Source of the DNA: Rhodospirillales bacterium | Lineage (GTDB): Bacteria > Pseudomonadota > Alphaproteobacteria > Rhodospirillales > UBA2165 | Reading direction: 5' to 3' | Assembly (NCBI GenBank): GCA_022823235.1 | Contig: JAJDXO010000030.1 | Location: forward strand, 1-64,000 | Length of the DNA stretch: 64,000 nucleotides | Shown: positions 1 through 10,425 of the stretch, piece after piece | How positions within the stretch are numbered: the first letter of the stretch is position 1 | How the letters are laid out: each line of letters starts with the position of its first letter | Program-made: the position numbers and the translations under genes | The notes under the pieces: generated by a model | Told to the model about the DNA's origin: nothing | The model's input: only the letters and a program-made list of their open reading frames with translations | Database searches by the model: none

Positions 1-126
1 CCACCCCAACCCTCCCCCGTCAAGGGGGAGGGAGACTTTCTTTTAACCCTCTCCCCTGGAGGGAGAGGGTTGCGGAGGCTTTGCGAAGCGGCAGCTGAGC
101 TTAGCCGTAGCTGGGTGAGGGGGAGG
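1..126 (-). repeat. Dispersed hairpin repeat, family A (copy 1)
   Basis: This copy lies in the reverse orientation at the window edge. It contains the family hallmarks: a C-rich/G-rich hairpin (CCTCCCCC-gtca-AGGGGGAGG type), a second hairpin (CCCTCTCCCCTGGAGGGAGAGGG type) and the shared segment that reads CACCCAGCTACGGCTAAG on the other strand. Further copies are seen near 17858, 24757, 26841, 28500, 28651, 30761, 51857 and 53155. It may continue left of the window. No coding function is apparent. Confidence 0.85.
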
Positions 127-220
127 GAGTTTTCGCCGCGCCTGGCGGGTTCCCGCTAACTGCTCGTTAACCATCGGCGGATAGGTTTGGCCCAACCGCA
201 TTTCATACGAGGGCCCGACC

Positions 221-844
221 ATGCCAGCCACGCCGAACCGCCGCGTTTTCCTCTTCCCCATGGCGCTCGCCGTCACCGCCCTGTTGGGCCTCGGCGCGTG
301 CGGGCCCGTCGGGTTGGTGGCGGGCGCCGGCGCCGGGGTCGGGGTCGCCGCCGTCCAGGAGCGGGGGGTCGCCGGACGGACCTCCGATCTGCGAATCGAA
401 GCGCGGATTTTCGAGAAATTCTTCAATGCCGACACGGCGCTTCAGACCAAGTTGGGGGTCGAGGTCTATGAGGGCCGGGTGCTGCTGACCGGCGCGACCG
501 ACGACGTCCGGCTCGCCGACAAGGCGGTGAAGCTCGCCTGGCAGGTGGGCGGCGTCAAGGACGTCATCAACGAGATTCAACTCCGGAAGTCGGGCGCCAA
601 GGATTTCGTCCGCGACACCTGGATTACCGGGCAGCTGCGCTCCAGGATCACCTTCGACAAGGAAATCTTCGCGATCAATTACGCCATCGAAACGGTCAAC
701 GGCCGGGTCTACATCATCGGCATCGCCCAGAACCCGGCGGAGCTCCGCCGCGTCGTGGCTCACGCCGGCCATATTCGCTACGTCCGGGATGTGATCTCCC
801 ACGTCCGGGTCAAGGAAGCGGGAATCCAAAGCGCCCGCAACTGA
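221..844 (+). CDS. BON-domain lipoprotein
   Basis: A 207-residue envelope protein with two BON domains (about residues 55-120 and 130-200), the OsmY/DolP type of phospholipid- or envelope-associated module. The N-terminus is a lipoprotein signal: a basic start, a hydrophobic stretch and the lipobox LGAC with Cys27, followed by a Gly/Ala/Val-rich linker (residues 28-45). It is therefore predicted to be lipidated and to face the periplasm. A GAGGG ribosome site precedes the ATG. The gene lies just upstream of gshB in the same orientation with an 82-base gap. The family role is outer-membrane integrity or stress tolerance; no specific ligand can be read from the sequence. Confidence 0.85.
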   Translation: MPATPNRRVFLFPMALAVTALLGLGACGPVGLVAGAGAGVGVAAVQERGVAGRTSDLRIEARIFEKFFNADTALQTKLGVEVYEGRVLLTGATDDVRLADKAVKLAWQVGGVKDVINEIQLRKSGAKDFVRDTWITGQLRSRITFDKEIFAINYAIETVNGRVYIIGIAQNPAELRRVVAHAGHIRYVRDVISHVRVKEAGIQSARN

Positions 845-926
845 GCCCCCGCACCGTTCCGCCCGCACTTGACCATCCGCCGCCCGGCGGCTATGTCCGG
901 CTGATATACAGGGACAAGGCCGGCTC

Positions 927-1880
927 ATGTCGCTCCTGGTTGCCATTCAGATGGACCCCGTCGACGGCATCGATATCGATGCCGACAGCACGTTCGTCAT
1001 GGCGATGGAGGCGCAAGCGCGGGGCTACCGGGTCTATCACTATCTGACCCAGGATCTGGCCTTCGATCATGGCCGGGTGATGGCCCATGCCCGGCCCCTC
1101 GAGCTGCGCCGCGCCCACGGGGACCATTTCACCCTGGGCGATGCGGAATGGATCGACCTGGCGCTGGCCGACGTGGTCCTGATGCGCCAGGACCCGCCCT
1201 TCGACATGGCGTACATCACCGCCACCCATCTGCTGGAGCACATCCACCCCAGGACCCTGGTGGTCAACGACCCGGTCCAGGTGCGGAACGCGCCCGAGAA
1301 GCTGTTCGTCACCCACTTCCCGGAACTGATGCCGCCGACCCTGATCACGTCCAACCGGGACAAGATCGCCGCCTTCCGCGAGGAGCACCGGGACCTGATC
1401 GTCAAACCCCTGTTCGGCAACGGCGGCGCCGGGGTGTTCCACATCCCGCCGGGGGACGAGAACCTCAACGTGCTGATGGAAATGTTCACCGAACTCTACC
1501 GGGAGCCGGTGATCATTCAGGCCTATCTGCCGGAGGTCCGCGAGGGCGACAAGCGGATCATCCTGGTCGACGGCGAGGCGGTGGGGGCCATCAACCGGGT
1601 GCCGGCGGAGGGCGAGGCGCGCTCCAACATGCATGTGGGCGGCACGCCGCTGAAGTCGGAACTCACCGGGCGGGAGAAGGAGATCTGCCACGCCATCGGC
1701 CCCGCTTTGAAAGAGCGGGGCATGATCTTCGTCGGCATCGACGTGATCGGCGATTACATGACCGAGATCAACGTCACCTCGCCGACCGGCATCCAGGAGA
1801 TCAACCGCTTCGACGGCATCAGGATCGAGGCGATGATCTGGGACGCCATCGAGAGCCGGCTGGATATCGTCGAGGAATAG
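927..1880 (+). CDS. gshB: Glutathione synthetase
   Basis: Joins gamma-glutamylcysteine and glycine with ATP to make glutathione in the cytosol. The 317 residues match the usual bacterial GshB length. The N-terminal domain begins [12 protein letters not shown] and carries [11 protein letters not shown] (about residues 88-98), a GshB hallmark. The ATP-grasp part shows [12 protein letters not shown] (160-171), RSNMHVGG (about 232) and EINVTSPTG near the C-terminus, which carries Mg/ATP ligands. No gshA is adjacent; the distant GCS2-type ligase at 39808 is a different family. The frame is intact and the start has no competitor nearby. Confidence 0.95.
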   Translation: MSLLVAIQMDPVDGIDIDADSTFVMAMEAQARGYRVYHYLTQDLAFDHGRVMAHARPLELRRAHGDHFTLGDAEWIDLALADVVLMRQDPPFDMAYITATHLLEHIHPRTLVVNDPVQVRNAPEKLFVTHFPELMPPTLITSNRDKIAAFREEHRDLIVKPLFGNGGAGVFHIPPGDENLNVLMEMFTELYREPVIIQAYLPEVREGDKRIILVDGEAVGAINRVPAEGEARSNMHVGGTPLKSELTGREKEICHAIGPALKERGMIFVGIDVIGDYMTEINVTSPTGIQEINRFDGIRIEAMIWDAIESRLDIVEE

Positions 1881-1956
1881 CCGTTCGGCGGCCCGGCGGA
1901 GATCGGTCCGGACCCGGCCTTCAGTCGGCCGAAGCCGACTTTCGGACGGCGTAGGC

Positions 1957-2117
1957 CGGCCATCCACGTGTGCGCCGCCCCCCGAAACGTGGATGCCCCG
2001 AACAAGTCGGGGCATGACGGGTTGGTTTGTGCCATATATCCACTCGTCATACCCCGCTTTATGCGGGGTATCCATATTACCAATTCCTGAACCACGGAGA
2101 CGGTGAGGAGCGGCAAC
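1957..2117. repeat. Dispersed hairpin repeat, family B (copy 1)
   Basis: Fills most of the 328-base gap between gshB and comM. It is built from several small palindromes of the form TGGAT-stem-ATGACG: GCCCCG-aacaagt-CGGGGC, and on the other side ACCCCGC-ttt-GCGGGGT. Next comes a shared tail (CAATTCCTGAACCACGGAGACGG). Related copies occur near 14292, 18039, 26454, 30563 and 41851. Nothing else is recognised in this gap apart from the short AT-rich leader of comM (about 2125-2175). Confidence 0.8.
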
Positions 2118-2208
2118 CACTCAAGAAATATTACCACATATGTTCTGGTAATGTTCTTTTTCACTCATTATAGTCGTCGGCGGGCAGGACAGGCAGGTCG
2201 CTAAAGCC

Positions 2209-3750
2209 ATGGTCGCGCGGGTCAATACGGTCGCCTTTTCCGGGATCGACGTGCTGGACGTGGATGTGCAGGTGCAGATCGGCGCCGGCATGCCGGCCTT
2301 TTCGGTGGTCGGCCTGCCCGACAAGGCGGTGGCGGAAAGCCGGGAACGGGTTCGCGCCGCCATCTCGGCCATCGGCCTCTCCCTGCCGCCCAAGCGGATC
2401 ACCGTCAACCTGTCTCCCGCCGACCTCCTCAAGGAGGGCAGTCATTTCGATCTGCCCATCGCGCTCGGGCTGCTGGCCGCCATGGGGGTATTGCCCGAGG
2501 ACCAGATCGCCGGCTTCGCGGCCTTGGGCGAGCTCGCCCTGGACGGCGCCGTCACGCCGGTGGCCGGGGTGCTGCCGGCGGCTTTGGGCGCCGCGGGCCG
2601 CGGGCTCGGGCTGATCTGTCCGGCGGCGCAGGGGTCCGAGGCCGCCTGGGCGGGGGAGATCGAGGTATTGGCGCCCGGCAGCCTGTTGGCCCTGATCAAC
2701 CATTTCAAGGGCACGCAGGTGCTGAGCCCGCCGGTCCCGGAAATGGCCGATGACGCGGCCCGCGCCGCCGATCTGGCCGACATCAAGGGCCAGGAAAGCG
2801 CCAAGCGGGCCCTCGAAGTGGCGGCCGCCGGCGGCCACAACCTGCTGATGGTCGGCCCGCCGGGGTCGGGGAAATCCATGCTCGCCGAACGGCTGCCGGG
2901 CATTCTCCCCGAGCTCGACCCGGCGGAAGCCCTCGAAGTGTCGATGATCCACTCCATCGCCGGCGCGCTGGACGGCGGGCGGCTCAAGCGCAGCCGCCCC
3001 TTTCGCAGCCCCCATCACTCGGCCTCCATGCCGTCGCTGGTGGGCGGCGGCCAGCGGGCGAAGCCGGGCGAGGTGTCGCTCGCCCACCTCGGCGTGCTGT
3101 TTCTGGACGAATTTCCCGAGTTTCACCGCGCGGCCCTGGAAGCGCTGCGCCAGCCCATGGAGGCGGGCCGCGCCACGGTGGCGCGCGCCAATGCGCATGT
3201 CACCTATCCCGCCCGGTTCCAGTTGGTCGCGGCCATGAATCCCTGCCGCTGCGGCTATCTGGACGACCCGGCGCTGGCCTGCAGCCGGGTGCCCAAATGC
3301 GCCGCCGATTACCAATCCAAAATCTCCGGGCCCATGTTCGACCGCATGGACCTCCATGTGGACGTGCCCGCCGTCAGCCCCGCGGATCTCTCATTGCCGC
3401 CGCCCGCGGAAGGCTCGCCCGAAATCCGCGCCCGGGTGGCCGCCGCCCGCGCCGTCCAGCGGCGGCGCTTCGCGGGCGTCACCGCGGAACGGCCCGTGCG
3501 CTGCAACGCCGACGCCGACGGCGCGCTGCTGGAGGAAATCGCCGCCCCGGAAGCCGAGGGAAGGGTGCTGCTCACCGAAGCCGCCGAGAGGATGCGCCTG
3601 TCGGCCCGGGGCTATCACCGGGTGCTGAGGGTGGCGCGGACGCTGGCCGACCTGGATGGTTCGGAGATCGTCCGCCGCCTGCACGTGGCCGAGGCGCTTT
3701 CCTACCGCCGGGTGGTGCCCGGCCGCCAGGCGGCGCTGATGGCGGGGTAG
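2209..3750 (+). CDS. comM: ComM/YifB-family Mg-chelatase-like AAA+ ATPase
   Basis: A hexameric helicase-type AAA+ ATPase; in Vibrio and Acinetobacter ComM promotes branch migration during natural transformation. At 513 residues it has the normal family length. Order: N-terminal ChlI domain (starting MVARVNTVAFSGID), central AAA+ core with Walker A GPPGSGKS (216-223), HHSAS and a Walker-B-type LFLDEFPEF, the NPCRCGY segment, and a C-terminal Mg-chelatase subunit domain. The family is widespread in bacteria with no known competence, so its presence does not prove transformability. It stands alone between repeat material and the convergent HIT gene. Confidence 0.93.
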   Translation: MVARVNTVAFSGIDVLDVDVQVQIGAGMPAFSVVGLPDKAVAESRERVRAAISAIGLSLPPKRITVNLSPADLLKEGSHFDLPIALGLLAAMGVLPEDQIAGFAALGELALDGAVTPVAGVLPAALGAAGRGLGLICPAAQGSEAAWAGEIEVLAPGSLLALINHFKGTQVLSPPVPEMADDAARAADLADIKGQESAKRALEVAAAGGHNLLMVGPPGSGKSMLAERLPGILPELDPAEALEVSMIHSIAGALDGGRLKRSRPFRSPHHSASMPSLVGGGQRAKPGEVSLAHLGVLFLDEFPEFHRAALEALRQPMEAGRATVARANAHVTYPARFQLVAAMNPCRCGYLDDPALACSRVPKCAADYQSKISGPMFDRMDLHVDVPAVSPADLSLPPPAEGSPEIRARVAAARAVQRRRFAGVTAERPVRCNADADGALLEEIAAPEAEGRVLLTEAAERMRLSARGYHRVLRVARTLADLDGSEIVRRLHVAEALSYRRVVPGRQAALMAG

Positions 3751-3790
3751 GGCGCGGGCCCGGGCCGAATCCGGCGCCCGTGGTCGACAA

Positions 3791-4153
3791 TTAGTCCCGC
3801 TTCAGCATCGGACCCAGCTTCCTGCCGCCGAAAATATGGACGTGAAAATGGGGCACCTCCTGCATGCCGTCGTCGCCGTGGTTGGCGAGGATGCGGTAGC
3901 CGGGGTTGGCGAGTTCGAGCTGGCGGGCGACGGCGCCGACGGCGCGGAAGAAACCGGCGATTTCCGCATCGCTCGCGGCGCCGGAGAAATCGTCCATGGA
4001 GACGTAGGCCCCCTTGGGGATCACCAGCACATGCACCGGCGCCTGCGGATTGATGTCCTCGAAGGCGAGGGCGTGGCCGTCCTCGTAGACCTTGGTGCAG
4101 GGAATCTCGCCGCGCAAAATCTTGGCGAACACGTTTTCCGGATCATAGGCCAT
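3791..4153 (-). CDS. HIT-family nucleotide-binding hydrolase (HinT-like)
   Basis: A 120-residue cytosolic protein of the histidine triad superfamily. These enzymes hydrolyse nucleoside phosphoramidates or aminoacyl-adenylates. The triad is seen as HFHVHIFGG near the C-terminus (H-x-H-x-H), and the N-terminal FAKILRGEIPCTKVYED is typical of the HinT branch. It lies 19 bases downstream of hisE on the same strand, so it is probably read at the end of the histidine operon. This is a frequent alphaproteobacterial arrangement. Confidence 0.92.
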   Translation of the reverse strand: MAYDPENVFAKILRGEIPCTKVYEDGHALAFEDINPQAPVHVLVIPKGAYVSMDDFSGAASDAEIAGFFRAVGAVARQLELANPGYRILANHGDDGMQEVPHFHVHIFGGRKLGPMLKRD

Positions 4154-4172
4154 GGTTCAGGTTCAACTCCGA

Positions 4173-4511
4173 TCAGCCGCGGGATTTCTTCTCTTCGAGG
4201 CCCGAAAGGCCCTCGCGCTTGGCGAGTTCGGCCCAGACGTCGCCGGGCTTTACGCCCGCGTCCGCCCACAGGACGAACAGGTGGTAGAGCAGGTCCGCGC
4301 TTTCGCCGGTGATTTCCTTCTTCTTGCCGGCGAGCGCGGCAATCACCGTTTCCACCGCCTCCTCGCCCAGCTTCTGGGCGATTTTTTCGGTTCCCTTGTC
4401 GAACAGCTTGGCCGTATAGGAGCCGTCGGGGTCCGCTTTTCTGCGCTCCGAGATGACCTCGTAAAGGCGCTCGAGTATCCGGATCGCTTCGCCGTCGTCC
4501 TTACCGCTCAT
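4173..4511 (-). CDS. hisE: Phosphoribosyl-ATP pyrophosphatase
   Basis: Second step of histidine synthesis: removes pyrophosphate from phosphoribosyl-ATP. It is a stand-alone HisE of 112 residues, not fused to HisI; no hisI is in the window. The all-alpha NTP-pyrophosphohydrolase core shows [14 protein letters not shown] and the following [13 protein letters not shown] helix with the acidic Mg-binding positions. The start overlaps the end of hisF by 11 bases, indicating translational coupling. Confidence 0.95.
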   Translation of the reverse strand: MSGKDDGEAIRILERLYEVISERRKADPDGSYTAKLFDKGTEKIAQKLGEEAVETVIAALAGKKKEITGESADLLYHLFVLWADAGVKPGDVWAELAKREGLSGLEEKKSRG

Positions 4512-5301
4512 CCGCGCCTCCGCCGATCCTCATGGGTATGCCGTTCTCGTTCATGTACGCCTTGGCCTCGGACACCCGGTGGGTGCCGAAGTGGAAGATG
4601 GAGGCGGCCAGCACGGCGCTGGCGCGGCCGTCCCGCACGCCCTCCACCAGATGATCGAGACCGCCGACGCCGCCGGACGCGATCACCGGGATGCCCACCC
4701 CGTCCGCGACCGCTCGGGTCAGTTCGATGTCGAAGCCTGCCTTGGTGCCGTCCCGGTCCATCGAGGTCAACAATATCTCACCCGCCCCGTACTCCGCCAT
4801 GCGTTTCGCCCATTCGACGGCATCAATGCCGGTTTCCCTGCGCCCGCCGTGGGTGAACACCTCGAAACGCGGGCCTTCCCCCTGGCCGTCCCCCTGGCCG
4901 GCGCGCTTGGCGTCGATGGCGACGACGATGCACTGGCTGCCGAATTTGAGCGCCGCCTCGCGGACGAATTCCGGGTTGCGGACCGCCGCCGTGTTGATCG
5001 CCACCTTGTCGGCGCCGGCGAGCAGGAGCTTCCGGATATCGTCGAGGGTCCTGACGCCGCCCCCGACGGTGAGCGGCATGAAGCATTCCTCCGCGGTCCG
5101 CGCCACCACGTCGAAGATGGTGTCGCGGCCCTCGTGGCTGGCGGTGATGTCGAGGAAGCACAACTCGTCCGCGCCCTCGGAATCGTAGAGGCGCGCCTGT
5201 TCGACGGGATCGCCGGCGTCCACCAGATCGACGAAGTTGACGCCCTTGACCACGCGGCCCTTGTCCACGTCGAGGCAGGGGATGATCCGGTTCTTCAGCA
5301 T
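4501..5301 (-). CDS. hisF: Imidazole glycerol phosphate synthase, cyclase subunit
   Basis: The TIM-barrel cyclase half of IGP synthase. With HisH it converts PRFAR and ammonia to imidazole glycerol phosphate and AICAR. The start chosen is the ATG giving [17 protein letters not shown] (266 residues), the conserved N-terminus. A longer in-frame extension upstream would run into hisA and is not supported. The catalytic acids are expected at the CLDV Asp and in [11 protein letters not shown]. Only one base separates it from the hisA stop. It belongs to the hisB-(DUF2628)-hisH-hisA-hisF-hisE run. Confidence 0.97.
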   Translation of the reverse strand: MLKNRIIPCLDVDKGRVVKGVNFVDLVDAGDPVEQARLYDSEGADELCFLDITASHEGRDTIFDVVARTAEECFMPLTVGGGVRTLDDIRKLLLAGADKVAINTAAVRNPEFVREAALKFGSQCIVVAIDAKRAGQGDGQGEGPRFEVFTHGGRRETGIDAVEWAKRMAEYGAGEILLTSMDRDGTKAGFDIELTRAVADGVGIPVIASGGVGGLDHLVEGVRDGRASAVLAASIFHFGTHRVSEAKAYMNENGIPMRIGGGADER

Positions 5302-5302
5302 G

Positions 5303-6034
5303 TCAGCCGTCCTCCGCCAGCAAGGCCCGGGCCTCGGCCGCATCGATCGCCCCGTCATAGAGCGCCCGGCCGGAAATGACCCCGTCCAGCAGGCCCGCGC
5401 CCGCGGACTTGAGCGCCCGGAGATCGTCCATGGACGATACGCCGCCGGACGCGATCACCGGGATATGGACGGCCCTGGCCAGTTCCACCGTCTGGGCGAC
5501 GTTGGGCCCCTCCATGGCGCCGTCCCGGTCGATGTCGGTGTAGACGATCGCGGCGACGCCGGCATCCTCGAATTTGCGCGCGAGCTCGAGGGCGGTGATG
5601 TCGGCGGCCTCGGCCCACCCCTCGACGGCGACCCGCCCGCCCCGTGCATCGATGCCGACGGCGATCCGGCCGGGAAAGGATTTGCATGCGCCGGTCACCA
5701 GGTCCGGGTCCTTCACCGCCGCGGTGCCCAGGATGACCCGGGCGACGCCCTTGTCGAGCCAGGTCCCGATCATCTCCCGATTGCGGATGCCGCCGCCCAG
5801 TTGCACGTTCTGGCCGCCCGCGGCGAGAATGGCGTCGACCGCCCGGCCGTTGACCGGCCGGCCCTCGAAGGCGCCGTTGAGATCGACCACATGAAGCCAG
5901 TCGCAGCCCGCGGCGGCGAAGGCGCGGGCCTGGGCCGCCGGATCCCCGCCATAGACCGTCGCCGCGTCCATGTCGCCCCTGTAGAGCCGGACGCAGTCGC
6001 CGTCCTTGAGATCGATGGCCGGATAGAACTTCAT
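5303..6034 (-). CDS. hisA: ProFAR isomerase
   Basis: Isomerises ProFAR to PRFAR in histidine synthesis. This is a 243-residue TIM barrel, homologous to HisF. It shows the N-terminal [16 protein letters not shown] with the first catalytic Asp and [14 protein letters not shown] with the second. It lies 10 bases downstream of hisH and one base upstream of hisF, so the three are clearly co-transcribed. Confidence 0.97.
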   Translation of the reverse strand: MKFYPAIDLKDGDCVRLYRGDMDAATVYGGDPAAQARAFAAAGCDWLHVVDLNGAFEGRPVNGRAVDAILAAGGQNVQLGGGIRNREMIGTWLDKGVARVILGTAAVKDPDLVTGACKSFPGRIAVGIDARGGRVAVEGWAEAADITALELARKFEDAGVAAIVYTDIDRDGAMEGPNVAQTVELARAVHIPVIASGGVSSMDDLRALKSAGAGLLDGVISGRALYDGAIDAAEARALLAEDG

Positions 6035-6044
6035 GATGTCTCCG

Positions 6045-6689
6045 TCACGGCGACCAGCGGAGGAAATTGGCGATGAACCGGAGGCCCACCCGCTGGCTCT
6101 TCTCGGGGTGGAACTGGGTGCCGACCAGGTTGCCCCGCCCGACGATCGCGGTCACCGGACCGGCATAGTCGACGCGCGCCAGGACATCGCTCTCGGCCTC
6201 GGGCGCGAAGCCGTAGGAGTGGACGAAATAGGTGTGCGCGCCGGGGGAAATGCCGTCCAGCACGGGGTGAATGCCGGGCTCGAATTCGAGGGCGTTCCAT
6301 CCCATGTGGGGTATCTTCAGGGCCTTGTCGGCGGGTTCCAGCGCCGTCACCTCGCCGGGAATCCAGCCGAACCCCTCGGTATCGCCGTGCTCCCGCCCCC
6401 AACTCGCCATCAGCTGCATGCCGACGCAGATGCCGAGGAACGGCTTGCCCCGGTCCCGCACCTGTTCGCTCAGCGCGTCCGCCATCCCGTCGACGGCCGC
6501 AAGGCCGGACTTGCAGTCGGCGAAGGCGCCGACGCCCGGCAGCACGATATGCGTGGCGGCGGCGAGAGCGGCCGGATCGCGGGTCACCTCGACCGCGCCC
6601 GTCCGGCCGCTGTCCGCCACCGCCCGCTCGAAGGCCTTGGCGGCGGACCGCAAATTGCCGGACTCGTAGTCGATGATGGCGACCCGCAT
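6045..6689 (-). CDS. hisH: Imidazole glycerol phosphate synthase, glutaminase subunit
   Basis: Class I glutamine amidotransferase that feeds ammonia to HisF. The chosen start gives [15 protein letters not shown] and 214 residues. The nucleophile is in GICVGMQLM, with the catalytic His and Glu in [10 protein letters not shown] much longer in-frame reading upstream is a shadow of the DUF2628 and hisB genes. The ATG overlaps the stop of the DUF2628 gene by one base, so translation is coupled. Confidence 0.97.
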   Translation of the reverse strand: MRVAIIDYESGNLRSAAKAFERAVADSGRTGAVEVTRDPAALAAATHIVLPGVGAFADCKSGLAAVDGMADALSEQVRDRGKPFLGICVGMQLMASWGREHGDTEGFGWIPGEVTALEPADKALKIPHMGWNALEFEPGIHPVLDGISPGAHTYFVHSYGFAPEAESDVLARVDYAGPVTAIVGRGNLVGTQFHPEKSQRVGLRFIANFLRWSP

Positions 6690-7099
6690 CAGACGCCTCC
6701 CGCCGCGGCCGGATCGCGCCGCGCCATGTAGCGGAGAACGGCGGCTTCGGCGCCGGCGGCGAGAATGATCCCGCGCTCCCGATAGCCGCGCCGGGCCAAA
6801 CTCCACCGCCTGACGTCGTTGGCGAAGCCGCCGATGAGGATATAAACGCCGGCGCCCAGCGCCGCACCGGTCACATCGCCGATACCGGCCAGGGCGGCGA
6901 AGCCCCCCGCCGCCGCCTGCAGGGCGGCCAGACCCATCGCCACGCCCCACATCCGGTGCCACAGGGCCCAGAAGACGGAAAACAGCACGGCCGGCCAGCA
7001 AAAGCCCTCCTTCACCGCCACCGCGTCCTCCACCGGATCGGCAACGGAAGGTTCGTCTCCCGGCCGGGGAGCCGGGATATGGACGGTATAAATGCGCAT
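6689..7099 (-). CDS. DUF2628 small membrane protein
   Basis: 136 residues. It begins [11 protein letters not shown], followed by an acidic segment and [19 protein letters not shown], the DUF2628 signature. About three hydrophobic segments follow (roughly residues 36-55, 58-75 and 80-95), with a basic C-terminal part containing two Arg-rich stretches. The protein is inner-membrane and of unknown function. It sits inside the histidine operon between hisB and hisH, a position seen in other alphaproteobacteria; nothing in the sequence ties it to histidine synthesis itself. Confidence 0.85.
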   Translation of the reverse strand: MRIYTVHIPAPRPGDEPSVADPVEDAVAVKEGFCWPAVLFSVFWALWHRMWGVAMGLAALQAAAGGFAALAGIGDVTGAALGAGVYILIGGFANDVRRWSLARRGYRERGIILAAGAEAAVLRYMARRDPAAAGGV

Positions 7100-7117
7100 G
7101 GGGCCGGTTCCGGCGGC

Positions 7118-7723
7118 TTAATTCTTGGCCGCGTCGGACAACACACCCTTGGTCGACGGCACGGCACCGGCGGCGCGCGCATCGATGGCCACCGCCTGGC
7201 GCAGCGCCCGGGCAAGGGCCTTGTATGCGCTTTCGACGATATGGTGGTTGTTCTCGCCGTAGAGGTTGTCGACGTGGAGCGTGACGCCGGCGGCCTGGGC
7301 GAAGGCCTGGAACCATTCGCGGAACAGCTCGGTGTCCATCTCGCCCAGCTTGGGCCGCGAGAACGCCACCTTCCACACCAGGTACGGCCGGTTGGAACAA
7401 TCGACGATCACCCGGGTGAGCGCCTCATCCAGCGGAATCTGCGCCGAGCCGTAGCGGGTGATGCCCGCCCGGTCGCCCAGCGCCCTGTTGACCGCCTCGC
7501 CGATGGCGATGCCGGTGTCCTCGGTGGTGTGGTGGAAATCGATATGCAGGTCGCCCTTGGCGCGCACGGCGAGGTCGATCAGGCTGTGCTTGGAAAGCTG
7601 CTCCAGCATGTGATCGAGGAAGCCGATACCGGTGGATACGTCGTAGGTTCCCGTGCCGTCCAGGTTGACGGTGACGGAAATCTCGGTCTCGTTCGTGTTG
7701 CGCTCGACGCTTGCCTGGCGCAT
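7118..7723 (-). CDS. hisB: Imidazoleglycerol-phosphate dehydratase
   Basis: Dehydrates imidazole glycerol phosphate to imidazole acetol phosphate. This is the monofunctional form (201 residues), without the phosphatase domain found in enterobacterial HisB. The two Mn-binding motifs of the pseudo-symmetric halves are [15 protein letters not shown] and [10 protein letters not shown]. It is the first gene of the minus-strand histidine operon and is divergent from hslV, with a shared 144-base promoter region between them. Confidence 0.97.
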   Translation of the reverse strand: MRQASVERNTNETEISVTVNLDGTGTYDVSTGIGFLDHMLEQLSKHSLIDLAVRAKGDLHIDFHHTTEDTGIAIGEAVNRALGDRAGITRYGSAQIPLDEALTRVIVDCSNRPYLVWKVAFSRPKLGEMDTELFREWFQAFAQAAGVTLHVDNLYGENNHHIVESAYKALARALRQAVAIDARAAGAVPSTKGVLSDAAKN

Positions 7724-7867
7724 CGGTCGGTCTCCTTCAGGTTAGGCGCGGTCTTGTAACAGGCTCGGCGCATTTCCGCCAGCGTGTTGACCGGAAGCGG
7801 GCCGGGGGCTACATGGAGACCGAGAGACCGCGCGCGAGCGCACATCAACCGCCCGGGAACATGTCCG

Positions 7868-8422
7868 ATGGCCGATCCCCAACCTCCCCATCCCGACTGG
7901 CACGCCACGACCATTCTCTGCGTCCGCAAGGGCGGCGACGTGGTGATCGCCGGCGACGGCCAGGTGAGCATGGGGGATACGGTGATCAAGGCCAACGCCA
8001 CCAAGGTGCGCCGGCTCGGCAGCGGCAACGTGATCGCGGGGTTCGCGGGCGCCACCGCCGACGCCTTCACCCTGTTCGAGCGCCTGGAGGCCAAGCTGGA
8101 GCAGCATCCGGAACAATTGACCCGGTCGTGCGTCGAACTGGCAAAGGACTGGCGGACCGACCGTTATCTCCGACGTCTCGAGGCGCTGATGGCGGTGGCC
8201 GACGGGAACGTCTCGCTGCTGGTTTCCGGGACCGGCGACGTGCTGGAGCCGGAAGACGGCCTCATCGGCATCGGGTCGGGGGGCAACTATGCGCTCGCCG
8301 CCGCCCGGGCCATGGTTTCCCACGACGATTTCGACGCCGAAACCATCGCCCGGCGGTCGCTGGAAATCGCCGCCGGCATCTGCGTCTACACCAACACCAA
8401 CGTCACCGTCGAAAAGCTGTAA
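7868..8422 (+). CDS. hslV: HslV, ATP-dependent protease peptidase subunit
   Basis: Threonine protease that assembles with HslU into a proteasome-like degradation machine. The start chosen ([16 protein letters not shown]) gives 184 residues and a 13-residue propeptide. Processing would expose Thr14 of the [10 protein letters not shown] segment as the nucleophile. [13 protein letters not shown] and the C-terminal Ala/Gly-rich [13 protein letters not shown] are typical. An upstream in-frame ATG at 7784 would add 28 unconserved residues. hslU follows after three bases. Confidence 0.96.
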   Translation: MADPQPPHPDWHATTILCVRKGGDVVIAGDGQVSMGDTVIKANATKVRRLGSGNVIAGFAGATADAFTLFERLEAKLEQHPEQLTRSCVELAKDWRTDRYLRRLEALMAVADGNVSLLVSGTGDVLEPEDGLIGIGSGGNYALAAARAMVSHDDFDAETIARRSLEIAAGICVYTNTNVTVEKL

Positions 8423-8425
8423 TCC

Positions 8426-9733
8426 ATGACCACCTTCTCCCCCCGGGAAATCGTTTCGGAGCTGGACCGCTATATCGTCGGCCAGGACGACGCCAAGCGC
8501 GCGGTCGCCGTGGCGCTCCGCAACCGCTGGCGGCGCCAGCAGCTGGACGACGATCTCAAGGAAGAGGTGCTGCCCAAGAACATCCTGATGATCGGCCCGA
8601 CGGGCGTCGGCAAGACCGAGATCGCCCGGCGGCTCGCGCGCCTCGCCCAGGCGCCGTTCCTCAAGGTGGAAGCGACGAAATTCACCGAGGTGGGCTATGT
8701 GGGCCGGGATGTGGAGAGCATCGTCCGCGATCTGGTCGAGGTGGCCATCCATGCGACCCGCGAGCGGCTCCGCAAGCAGGTGCAGGCCAAGGCCGAGGTC
8801 AACGCCGAGGAGCGGGTGCTGGACGCCCTGGTCGGCGAATCGGCGAGCGCCGATACCCGCCAGAAATTCCGCAAGATGCTCCGCGAGGGCCAGCTCGGCG
8901 ACAAGGAGATCGAGGTCGAGGTTTCCGCCGGGTCCGGCGGCATGCCGTCATTCGAAATACCCGGCATGCCCGGTGCCCAGATGGGGATGATCAACCTGAA
9001 CGACATGCTGGGCGGCGCGTTCGGCCAGCGCACCAAGCCCAAGCGGGTGACAGTATCGGACTCCTACGACCTGCTGATCGCCGAAGAGAGCGACAAGCTC
9101 CTGGACGAGGATCAGATCGTCCGCGAGGCCATGAGCGCGGTGGAGGACGACGGCATCGTGTTCCTCGACGAGATCGACAAGATCACCGCGCGCTCGGACC
9201 GCCACGGCGCCGATGTGAGCCGGGAAGGCGTGCAGCGGGATCTGCTGCCGCTGATCGAGGGCACCACCGTCGCCACCAAGCACGGCACGGTCAGGACCGA
9301 CCACATCCTGTTCATCGCGTCGGGCGCCTTCCACCTGGCCAAGCCCTCGGACCTGCTGCCCGAACTGCAGGGCCGGCTGCCCATCCGGGTCGAGCTCAGC
9401 GCGCTCACCCACGAGGATTTCGTCCGCATCCTCACCGAGCCGGAAGCCAGCCTGATCAAGCAGTACACCGCATTGATGAACACCGAGGAGGTGACCCTGG
9501 AGTTCACCGGGGACGCCATCGAGGAGATCGCCCGGCTGTCGGCGGACATCAATTCCGGGGTCGAGAACATCGGCGCCCGGCGGCTGCACACGGTGATGGA
9601 GCGGCTCCTGGAGGAGATCAGCTTCACCGCCACGGACCGCGGCGGCGAAACCATCGTCATCGACGCCGGGATGGTCCGCGAGCGGGTCGGCGAGCTGCTC
9701 AAGAACGCCGATTTGACGAAGTTTATTCTTTAG
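8426..9733 (+). CDS. hslU: HslU, ATPase subunit of HslUV protease
   Basis: AAA+ unfoldase partner of HslV, 435 residues, the usual length. Seen: N-terminal [19 protein letters not shown], Walker [10 protein letters not shown], the inserted I-domain (about residues 110-240, Met/Gly-rich in the middle), Walker [10 protein letters not shown] and the C-terminal NADLTKFIL tail that docks into HslV. Its last four bases overlap the stop region of the convergent dCTP-deaminase-like gene. This marks the exact left edge of the AT-rich island. Confidence 0.97.
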   Translation: MTTFSPREIVSELDRYIVGQDDAKRAVAVALRNRWRRQQLDDDLKEEVLPKNILMIGPTGVGKTEIARRLARLAQAPFLKVEATKFTEVGYVGRDVESIVRDLVEVAIHATRERLRKQVQAKAEVNAEERVLDALVGESASADTRQKFRKMLREGQLGDKEIEVEVSAGSGGMPSFEIPGMPGAQMGMINLNDMLGGAFGQRTKPKRVTVSDSYDLLIAEESDKLLDEDQIVREAMSAVEDDGIVFLDEIDKITARSDRHGADVSREGVQRDLLPLIEGTTVATKHGTVRTDHILFIASGAFHLAKPSDLLPELQGRLPIRVELSALTHEDFVRILTEPEASLIKQYTALMNTEEVTLEFTGDAIEEIARLSADINSGVENIGARRLHTVMERLLEEISFTATDRGGETIVIDAGMVRERVGELLKNADLTKFIL

Positions 9734-10425
9734 GGGTGCTTGTCTGTCTGGTTCGCTTCGATAAACCGACCAATCTTTTTTTTGGTAGTTTGACTACTTA
9801 TTCTCTTAGGGAATAGTTCAACCGCAGCTGGATATTGAGATGTCGACTGTCGCGAATTTTCATCAGTTTCGACACCGTGGAAGAACAACTGAGCGATTGT
9901 CTGGCCGGGAAATAACCTCAATGGTGTCTCACCCAGGTTGCGCAACTCTAGCGTAAGCGTGCCTGAGAACCCAGGGTGAACCCCAATAGCAGTTGCTATT
10001 ATTAGACCCAATCTTCCCCACGTTGAACGACCCACGACATAACACATTAAGTCTTGGGGCAAACGAATATACTCAAGTGTCGTTGCAAGCAGGAATTGGT
10101 GTGGATGAATGACAATATTTCGGCCAATAGGGATGTACAATTCCTGATAGAGTCGGTTGTCGGCTAGGTAGTGAAATTCTGAGAATTCATTTATTTCGCC
10201 AAGTGCGGACGGTTGGGTTAAAACGAACTGGCTTCCAAGCCGCACATCTACTGAGGCTTGGTCATCCCTAATCTGCTCATGCATTTCTAAGATTGGCGAA
10301 ATAACAAGCCTATTCTCGTCCTCGAGACTTAGTCGTTTCTTGACTTCTACCCCAGAAAGCACTCCGGCTTTGCTCCAATTATTCGAAGCGCTCGGAACAT
10401 TTTGTTTCATTGTGGAACTGCCCAT
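9730..10425 (-). CDS. dCTP deaminase / dUTPase-family protein
   Basis: 231 residues. The C-terminal two thirds match the Dcd/DUT jelly-roll fold: [12 protein letters not shown] (substrate loop), [10 protein letters not shown] (Ser and Arg of the RSSxxRxG motif retained), [14 protein letters not shown] (equivalent of the catalytic Glu segment) and [15 protein letters not shown]. The active-site residues look intact, so it is probably an enzyme acting on dCTP or dUTP. It is longer than housekeeping Dcd, mainly through an N-terminal extension (about 18 residues) and a polar C-terminal tail (about 40). It begins directly at the stop codon of the M48-like gene, so the two are coupled. Composition is strikingly AT-rich against its neighbours, suggesting transfer. 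A defence role is inference only. Confidence 0.8.
   Translation of the reverse strand: MGSSTMKQNVPSASNNWSKAGVLSGVEVKKRLSLEDENRLVISPILEMHEQIRDDQASVDVRLGSQFVLTQPSALGEINEFSEFHYLADNRLYQELYIPIGRNIVIHPHQFLLATTLEYIRLPQDLMCYVVGRSTWGRLGLIIATAIGVHPGFSGTLTLELRNLGETPLRLFPGQTIAQLFFHGVETDENSRQSTSQYPAAVELFPKRISSQTTKKKIGRFIEANQTDKHP

Noticed and set aside
6045-7400. Long N-terminal extension of hisH in the same frame.
   Set aside because: It runs through the DUF2628 and hisB genes; the conserved HisH start is at 6689.
7711-9816. Very long open frame (701 codons) across hslV and hslU.
   Set aside because: It is read in another frame through the two conserved hsl genes and its translation is low-complexity Arg/Gly/Pro, typical of a GC-rich shadow frame.
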